NCBI GenBank assembly: GCA_021372335.1
Contig: JAJFUR010000030.1
Location: 1 to 33,892 of the forward strand
Reading direction: 5' to 3'
Source of the DNA: Methanobacteriota archaeon
GTDB taxonomy: Archaea; Thermoplasmatota; Thermoplasmata; Methanomassiliicoccales; UBA472
DNA: 33,892 bases
Position numbers and translations under genes: made by a program. The notes under the pieces are model-generated. The model ran no database searches. It was not told the DNA's origin and worked only from the letters and a program-made list of their open reading frames with translations. Below, in pieces: positions 29,326 to 33,892 of the stretch (its first letter is position 1; every line of letters starts with the position of its first letter).

Positions 29326-29568
29326 TCAGCACTTGTCGTCGACCTCGGCCACGGTCTCCAGCTTGAACAATGCCCCGGTGCCCTTGAGGGTCAGGTGCAC
29401 CCGGTCGGCCAGGTAGATCGCGTCGTCCAGCGTGGCCTTCCTGTCCCACTTGAACACCCCGTCGTAGTTGCCCGTGGTGGGCTCGAACCCCATGTTGTGC
29501 AGGGCGTTGAAGATCTCGGAAGGTCGGCCCCCGTCCGCGCTGAAAATAATAGTGATGTAGGTCAGCAT
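29326..29568 (-). CDS. Small conserved-looking hypothetical protein
   Basis: I do not recognise the family. From ATG 29568 it has 80 residues and starts MLTYITIIFSADGG; the alternation of strands and helices (TYITIIF, RPSEIFNALHNMGF, RVHLTLKG, LFKLETV) suggests a small alpha/beta sandwich of ferredoxin-like form. No cysteine motif or catalytic signature is visible. ATG 29568 is preferred over 29580 and 29586 because a TTTTTAT box at about 29591-29597 would give a leaderless message from 29568. It lies between RlmE (15 nt or more upstream) and the FAH gene (2 nt downstream), so co-expression with the latter is likely. Function unknown. Confidence 0.6.
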   Translation of the reverse strand: MLTYITIIFSADGGRPSEIFNALHNMGFEPTTGNYDGVFKWDRKATLDDAIYLADRVHLTLKGTGALFKLETVAEVDDKC

Positions 29569-29601
29569 CGAATGTGGCATGACCATGGGGGGATAAAAAG
29601 A

Positions 29602-30225
29602 TTAGCCGCTTTGGCCTCCCTTCCCCTTCCCGAAGCCCTTGGCGACGACGTAGATCTCGGAGCTGCTCGCCCTGGAGGCCTGGGGGGAGTAGCGCTTGAC
29701 GGTGGCGAAGTGCCTCTGCACCTCCGTCACAAGGTCCCGGCTCATATCGCCCTCGAACATCTTGAAGACCAGGCTGCCCCCTGGGGAGAGCGTCTCCAGG
29801 GCGAAGGCCAATGCGATCTCGCACAGCTCTATGGAGCGGGCGTGGTCCATGGAATAGCTTCCCGAGATGTTCGGGGACATGTCGGACATGACCATGTCCA
29901 CGCGCCCTCCGGTGAGGGAGAGGAGCTCCTCCCGGACCTCCTTCCTGCGCACGTCGCCCTTGATGGTCCGCACGCCCTCCAGGGGCTCGATGGGCTGCAG
30001 GTCCACCCCTATCACCCGGCCCCGGGGCCCCACGCGCTCCGCGGCCACTTGGAGCCAGCCTCCCGGCGCCGCCCCAAGGTCGACCACGGTCATGCCCTCC
30101 TTGAACAGGCTGAAGCGCTCGTCGAGCTGCATGAGCTTGAAGGAGGCCCGGCTGCGGTAGTCCAATTGCTTGGCCTTCCTGTAATAGTAATCGCGCCTTC
30201 GCTCCTGCATCCAGTTCTTGGACAT
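29602..30225 (-). CDS. rlmE: RlmE/FtsJ 23S rRNA 2'-O-methyltransferase
   Basis: A 207-residue FtsJ-family enzyme that 2'-O-methylates the A-loop uridine of large-subunit rRNA. The K-D-K-E catalytic tetrad is complete: Lys30 (RASFKLMQLDER), Asp115 (VMSDMSPNISG), Lys155 (VFKMFEGD) and Glu190 (SSSEIYVVAKGF). The SAM loop VVDLGAAPGGWLQVA is standard. ATG 30225 (MSKNWMQERRRDYYYRKAKQ) is the family-typical beginning; the longer open frame upstream is not homologous. A TATA-like TTTTTTTAA lies near 30250-30258. It starts a minus-strand operon with the small protein and FAH gene and is divergent from purM. Confidence 0.94.
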   Translation of the reverse strand: MSKNWMQERRRDYYYRKAKQLDYRSRASFKLMQLDERFSLFKEGMTVVDLGAAPGGWLQVAAERVGPRGRVIGVDLQPIEPLEGVRTIKGDVRRKEVREELLSLTGGRVDMVMSDMSPNISGSYSMDHARSIELCEIALAFALETLSPGGSLVFKMFEGDMSRDLVTEVQRHFATVKRYSPQASRASSSEIYVVAKGFGKGKGGQSG

Positions 30226-30276
30226 CCTGCCCTGCCCAACCCCTTGCGGGTTAAAAAAACATTGCCTGACCGATTC

Positions 30277-30284
30277 TATTTTAT
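30277..30284 (+). promoter_or_regulatory. TATA box of purM
   Basis: TATTTTAT lies about 36 nt before ATG 30316 and predicts a leader of roughly 10 nt. Confidence 0.45.
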
Positions 30285-30315
30285 CGCCTGGGGGGATTCG
30301 GCATTGGGAGCGCGC

Positions 30316-31341
30316 ATGAACGAGAGCGAGTGGACATACGCCAGGGCCGGGGTGGACATCGACCGCAAATCGCAGGCCATTTCGGCCTTGGTCGGCCGCC
30401 TCCGGTACCGGCGCACCGGCCGGGGGAGGATGATCGAGCTGCCAGGGCAGTTCACGGGCCTGATGGACATGGGCGACCACATCCTGACCCTCGCCACGGA
30501 CGGCGTGGGCACGAAGCTGCTGGTCGCGGAGGCGCTTGCCAAGTGGGACACGGTGGGCATCGACTGCATGGCCATGAACGTCAACGACACCATTTGTGTG
30601 GGGGCGGAGCCGATCGCCTTCGTGGACTACATCGCCCTGGACGAGCCCAGGCCGGAGGTCACCGAGCAGATCGGCATCGGGCTGGACCGGGCGGCGGAGA
30701 TGGCCAACGTGGACCTGGTGGGCGGGGAGATAGCCGTGCTCCCGGAGATGGTCAGAGGCCTGGACCTCTCAGGCACCGCCCTCGGCTTGCTTGACAAGGA
30801 AAGGATGGTCACCGGCGCCGAGGTCCAAGAGGGCGACGCCATCATAGGGCTCCTCTCCTCGGGGGTGCACTCCAACGGCATGACCCTTGCGCGGAAGGTG
30901 CTCGCGGCCGCCAACGTCTCGCTGCATGACGAGGTGGATGGGTTGGACAGGAGCGTGGGGATGGAACTCCTCACGCCGACCGAGATCTACGTCCGGGACG
31001 TGCTGAGGGTGGTCGGCTCGGTCAAGGTGACCGGGATGGTGGACGTCACGGGCGGGGGGCTGAAGAACTTCGTGCGCCTCAGGAAGGGGCTGGAGTACCG
31101 CATCACCGACCCGATCGAGCCGCAGCCGATATTCAAGGTGCTCCAACGCCTCGGCCGGATCACCGATCAGGAGATGTACAGGACGTTCAACATGGGAATG
31201 GGCTTCGGGATCGTTCTGAGGCCGGAGGGCGTGGAGGAGGCGCTTTCCCTCCTGAAGGGCAGGGCCCAGCTCGTCGGGAGGGTCGTCAAGGGCTCCGGCT
31301 GCGGGATACCCGGGCTGAAGGTCCACTATGACACCTATTAG
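30316..31341 (+). CDS. purM: Phosphoribosylformylglycinamidine cyclo-ligase PurM
   Basis: A 341-residue AIR synthetase of purine biosynthesis that closes the imidazole ring using ATP. Typical landmarks: TYARAGVDIDRKSQAIS near the start, LATDGVGTKLLVAE (ATP-metal loop), AMNVNDTICVGAEPIAFVDY, VGGEIAVLPEMV in place of the bacterial GGETAEMPGM, GLLSSGVHSNGMTLARKV, VTGGGLKNFVR and FNMGMGFGIVL. The full length is normal. ATG 30316 is chosen since the homology begins with MNESEWTYARAG; a long open frame upstream is spurious. Its stop overlaps the convergent membrane-protein stop by 4 nt. It sits alone, not in a purine operon. Confidence 0.95.
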   Translation: MNESEWTYARAGVDIDRKSQAISALVGRLRYRRTGRGRMIELPGQFTGLMDMGDHILTLATDGVGTKLLVAEALAKWDTVGIDCMAMNVNDTICVGAEPIAFVDYIALDEPRPEVTEQIGIGLDRAAEMANVDLVGGEIAVLPEMVRGLDLSGTALGLLDKERMVTGAEVQEGDAIIGLLSSGVHSNGMTLARKVLAAANVSLHDEVDGLDRSVGMELLTPTEIYVRDVLRVVGSVKVTGMVDVTGGGLKNFVRLRKGLEYRITDPIEPQPIFKVLQRLGRITDQEMYRTFNMGMGFGIVLRPEGVEEALSLLKGRAQLVGRVVKGSGCGIPGLKVHYDTY

Positions 31342-32027
31342 AGCAGCACGTATGGAAGGCCGAGGAGGAGCAACGGAAGTCCGAGGAACGTCATGAGGAG
31401 CAGCGCGCCTGGCTGGCCTCTCCCCTTCTGCTTGCGGCCGTAGGGATGCAGGCGGGGGTCGTAGGCCATGCCCCAGAGCAGGGAGGCCGCGAGCCCGGTG
31501 GCCATCACCCCCTGCAGGGACCAGAAGAACTTATAGGAGAGTAGGAACCCAATCACAAGCACCGCCGCCAATGCCACCGTGTACGTGTGACGGCTGGTGC
31601 GGGAAGGGTCGATGAGCCGGGTGGCGGTCCAGATCACGGAAGTAAGCGCCAGGGAGGCGAAGGTGATGGCCGGCACAAGGCCGTTGCCCTTTTCCCAGTA
31701 GAGGCCGGAGACCTCGCTTACCGGTAGGAAGAGCGCACAGAGCTCGGCCCCGGCAAGGGCGCCGAGGGCGAGGGGGACCGACAGGCCGCTGTGGGCGCCG
31801 CTCAGGGTCAGCAGCAGCCAGAGGCAGACGCAGGAACCGATCAGCCCTGGCACCCATAGGATCTGGCCGACCCCTGCCCGATGGCCGTTCAGCTCGAGGA
31901 ACGGCCCCTCATAGAAGATGAGGGCAACGGAGGCCGTGAGCACCAGGAAGGAGAGCAGCCCCCATGTCTTCACCCTAAACCGCAGCCTTGCATCGTCCAC
32001 GTGATGGGATAACCTATTGGCGTGCAT
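31338..32027 (-). CDS. Seven-helix membrane protein of unknown function
   Basis: A 229-residue protein with about seven hydrophobic segments (near residues 24-40, 56-74, 82-101, 117-135, 148-165, 170-187 and 208-228) and a basic cytoplasmic loop before the last helix (YGRKQKGRGQ). I recognise no family or catalytic residue. ATG 32027 overlaps the stop of the DUF531 gene (TAATG), which shows translational coupling and a real operon; the upstream frame is shadow. It is the last gene of the deoxyhypusine synthase operon. Possibly a housekeeping archaeal membrane protein; nothing indicates transport. Confidence 0.7.
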   Translation of the reverse strand: MHANRLSHHVDDARLRFRVKTWGLLSFLVLTASVALIFYEGPFLELNGHRAGVGQILWVPGLIGSCVCLWLLLTLSGAHSGLSVPLALGALAGAELCALFLPVSEVSGLYWEKGNGLVPAITFASLALTSVIWTATRLIDPSRTSRHTYTVALAAVLVIGFLLSYKFFWSLQGVMATGLAASLLWGMAYDPRLHPYGRKQKGRGQPGALLLMTFLGLPLLLLGLPYVLL

Positions 32028-32590
32028 TAAACTTGCTTCTGGCGCCATCGCAGGGAATGGGCCAGCGCCCCGGCCACCGCCCCCAGGGCGGTGCACGTCT
32101 CCAGCGAATGCCCGCCGAACGTTATGTCCAGGTGATGCCGGGTCATCTCCCGGACGTCCTTGGGCACGCCCTTCGGACCAGCGCCAAAGACCAGGCAGGC
32201 GCTCTGCCCCTCCAGCAGAAGGGAGGTCAGCTGTTCCAGCTCCATCCGCTTGGAGGGGTCCGGGGCGCAGGTCGTGAGCACTGGCAGGCCCAGCTGGGGC
32301 GGCAGCCCCTTGGAGGGATAGGGGAAATTCTGAAAGCGGCCCTTGGATGCCAGCTCCCTCAGGTATGAGCCGTCCTCGCCGATCGATGTGGTGGAGGCCA
32401 CCCATTCCGCCAGTTCGACGGGCAGGCGCAGGTTCTCCGGGAAGGGGAAGCCCAGGGTGGCCAGGTTGAGGTCGTAGGCCAGGGCGAGGGGTCCGGCCCT
32501 GGCCATGATCCGACGGTGGGCCTCCCGGAAGGCCTTGGGGTCGTAGGAGTTATAGATGGCGATGGTGGCCCGGCCCACCCTGCGCTCCAT
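32027..32590 (-). CDS. DUF531 family protein (SPOUT-like)
   Basis: A 187-residue archaeal protein matching the DUF531 / COG1772 pattern: IAIYNSYDPKAFREAHRRI, AGPLALAYDLNLATLGFPF, and a C-terminal GGHSLETCTALGAVAGALAHSL like the trefoil-knot turn of SPOUT RNA methyltransferases. The family is nearly restricted to archaea and has no confirmed role, but RNA methylation is a fair guess. It sits 4 nt downstream of the deoxyhypusine synthase gene and overlaps the next membrane gene, so it is part of one operon with translation-factor modification. Family recalled from memory. Confidence 0.75.
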   Translation of the reverse strand: MERRVGRATIAIYNSYDPKAFREAHRRIMARAGPLALAYDLNLATLGFPFPENLRLPVELAEWVASTTSIGEDGSYLRELASKGRFQNFPYPSKGLPPQLGLPVLTTCAPDPSKRMELEQLTSLLLEGQSACLVFGAGPKGVPKDVREMTRHHLDITFGGHSLETCTALGAVAGALAHSLRWRQKQV

Positions 32591-32594
32591 GCGC

Positions 32595-33659
32595 TCAGAG
32601 CCCCAGCGGGGCCTTGCTGACCCTGGTCAGCATGTCGTCCTTCCATGTGTACTTCAGCCGCTTCCGGCCCTTCCAGGCCCCGGACTGCAGGATGTAACCG
32701 ACCATCAGCGAAAGCCCGATGGAGGCCTCGACGTAGGCCACGGACTTCGTGGCGTTGCGGTTGATCTTGCCCCATGACTGCGCCTCTTCGAATGTGCAAC
32801 CGCTCAGGCCCCCCCATTGAGGGGCGTCCTGGGTTATCTGAACGGCATAGTGATGGCCGCCCTTGTCATAGCCCAAGGTCTCGCAGATGACCTCGGTCTG
32901 CTGAATGTAGTTCTTCGGGACCCCGCCGCCGATGTAGATGACCGCGGTCTTGTCGGAGTGTATCTTGATCTGGGTAAGCTCCCAGTTGTCCCGGATCGGG
33001 TCGATGCGCATGAACGGCTCGTTGGCCATCCTCCTTTTGTAGTACAGGCCGGTGAGGCCGATGCCTATGGAGGAATCGTTGAGGGCGGGGACGAACACGG
33101 GGACCCCGTACTTCGCGGCATTGTACAGGATCGAGCCCTCGTCTTCGATCCTCTCACCGAGGACCTTCATGAACTCCCGGCTGCTGTACGCCCTTGGCTC
33201 CAGCTCGCCAGCGATGTTCCCGATGACCTCGTCGGTCTCACGGAACTTTTCCTCGTCGACCAGGGTGTCGTAGATGCGGTCGATGAAGAGTTCGCGTAGG
33301 GCGAGATCGTCGCAATGGGGGGAGCATTTATAATGATGATAGCCCCGGGCCTGGTAGAAGTCCTGGTACGGAATCGCCCCGATGGTGACGATGGCGTCCA
33401 CGATCCCGAACTTGACCATGTCGGCGATGACCTTGCGCAGGCCGGCGGCCACGAGCGGCCCGGCCAGCCCGAGGATGACCGTAGGGCGGGACCTGTCCTT
33501 CAAGGCCTTCTCATAGACCGTGGCGCATGTGGCCAGGGCCCGGCTCTGGATGGACGAGTCCTTGTACGCCTCCACCAGGTCCTTCACGGTGACTATCTTG
33601 TCAAAGTCTATCTGCTTGACCTTCTCGCTCAGAACATCCTTCTTGTTTACCAATTCCAA
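32595..33659 (-). CDS. dys: Deoxyhypusine synthase family protein
   Basis: A 354-residue DHS-family enzyme that moves an aminobutyl group from spermidine to a lysine of aIF5A via an enzyme lysine. The catalytic lysine is Lys298 in EEAQSWGKINRNA, and NAD-pocket strands PTVILGLAGPLV, VFVPALNDSSIGIG and VIYIGGGVPKNYIQQ are present. The segment after strand 4 reads GAIPYQDFYQARGYHHYKC, closer to the bacterial DHS-like group (GANLYHD type) than to the classical eukaryotic enzyme. So it may be the true DHS of this lineage or a DHS-like enzyme with another polyamine substrate. GAGGG precedes ATG 33659; a small palindrome lies just upstream. Confidence 0.9.
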   Translation of the reverse strand: MELVNKKDVLSEKVKQIDFDKIVTVKDLVEAYKDSSIQSRALATCATVYEKALKDRSRPTVILGLAGPLVAAGLRKVIADMVKFGIVDAIVTIGAIPYQDFYQARGYHHYKCSPHCDDLALRELFIDRIYDTLVDEEKFRETDEVIGNIAGELEPRAYSSREFMKVLGERIEDEGSILYNAAKYGVPVFVPALNDSSIGIGLTGLYYKRRMANEPFMRIDPIRDNWELTQIKIHSDKTAVIYIGGGVPKNYIQQTEVICETLGYDKGGHHYAVQITQDAPQWGGLSGCTFEEAQSWGKINRNATKSVAYVEASIGLSLMVGYILQSGAWKGRKRLKYTWKDDMLTRVSKAPLGL

Positions 33660-33664
33660 CCCTC

Positions 33665-33679
33665 GCTTAAATTTTAAGC
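33665..33679. promoter_or_regulatory. Palindromic A/T element upstream of dys
   Basis: GCTTAAA-T-TTTAAGC, 7-bp arms around one base, lies 6 bp before the dys ATG and inside the 41-nt gap after the 56-residue gene. It resembles a TATA element but is too close to ATG 33659 to serve it with a leader, so it may be a regulatory or mRNA-processing site. Confidence 0.3.
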
Positions 33680-33700
33680 TGAAGCTACCCTGGTCAGGCC

Positions 33701-33871
33701 TCAGGTCCGGCCCTTGACCTTCCTAGGCCTGCTGCAGATGGCATAGTCGTCCCCATCAAAGAAGACGTCGAGGTCGGGGTTCTCCGCCTGGATCTCCTCG
33801 ATCTTCTTCAAGACCTCGCGCAGCGTGAAGTCGCTGTTGCGGTCGATCTTGATGTGCACCCTTTTCTCCAT
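33701..33871 (-). CDS. Small 56-residue hypothetical protein
   Basis: A short, highly charged protein starting MEKRVHIKIDRNSDFTLREV and ending KVKGRT, with a predicted strand, a long helix and an acidic loop (FFDGDDYAI). No known family is recognised, and one lone cysteine is present. AGAGGA lies 6 nt ahead of ATG 33871, an adequate ribosome site; the frame remains open to the window edge, so an earlier start is possible but less likely. It is followed after 41 nt by the deoxyhypusine synthase gene on the same strand, so it may lead that operon. Confidence 0.6.
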   Translation of the reverse strand: MEKRVHIKIDRNSDFTLREVLKKIEEIQAENPDLDVFFDGDDYAICSRPRKVKGRT

Positions 33872-33892
33872 CAGCAGTCCTCTGGTCCAGTC

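Noticed and set aside
29395..30315. N-terminal extension of the purM frame
   Set aside because: The 307-codon stretch upstream of ATG 30316 is antisense to RlmE and low-complexity; purM homology begins at 30316.

Overview
The window looks like a G+C-rich chromosome segment from a euryarchaeon, most likely a Methanomassiliicoccales-type or related Thermoplasmatota lineage. This is an inference from gene content. The segment carries a deoxyhypusine synthase family gene, an Lhr-type helicase with a zinc ribbon, a DUF531 gene and a HdrD-type heterodisulfide reductase subunit. Genes sit downstream of archaeal TATA boxes, often with very short leaders or none, and AGG arginine codons are frequent. 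No rRNA, tRNA, CRISPR array, transposase or phage gene was seen.

Left part (1-8204): a truncated PH-like protein, an FMN-binding/HD-domain gene pair, a DUF2148 iron-sulfur protein, a flavin reductase and a CmoA-like methyltransferase separated by a perfect 20-bp palindrome, an AqpZ-type aquaporin, an unusual endonuclease/exonuclease/phosphatase-fold protein, an aldo/keto reductase, a NYN-LOTUS RNA-associated protein and a spermidine-acetyltransferase-like GNAT.

Mercury methylation cluster (8249-9862): an inverted repeat, an AbrB-fold gene (hgcC), hgcA and hgcB. HgcA has the corrinoid cap-helix motif NVWCAAGK plus a five-segment membrane domain. HgcB has two [4Fe-4S] motifs, the extra conserved cysteine and a terminal CC pair. 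The genes are separated by 4 nt or overlap by 1 nt, so they should be co-expressed. Together they would transfer a methyl group from a corrinoid to Hg(II), with HgcB recycling the corrinoid.

Middle part (9867-15763): a 7TM-PAS histidine kinase, a PflX-like radical SAM protein, a DHA3-type MFS exporter, two UspA proteins and exodeoxyribonuclease III, with a perfect inverted repeat between the divergent usp and xth genes.

Membrane complex (15756-23102, minus strand, transcribed right to left): a six-gene operon in the order hyfB-hyfC-hyfE-hyfF-hyfG-hyfHI. It resembles group 4 membrane [NiFe]-hydrogenases and complex I, but the large subunit lacks all four cysteines that would bind NiFe. It is therefore an energy-converting-hydrogenase-related (Ehr) complex whose electron acceptor is unknown. 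Its small subunit is fused to a two-cluster ferredoxin domain. Beyond it, divergently transcribed, lie a ferritin-like diiron gene and a HdrD gene (23288-25160), so a ferredoxin-to-membrane-to-disulfide electron path is possible but unproven.

Right part (25161-33892): about 400 nt with no gene I can support, a small degenerate CBS-pair protein, the Lhr-type helicase, a FAH-family/small-protein/RlmE operon, purM, and a minus-strand operon of a 56-residue protein, a deoxyhypusine synthase family enzyme, DUF531 and a seven-helix membrane protein. Genes are tightly packed and several convergent pairs share or abut stop codons.
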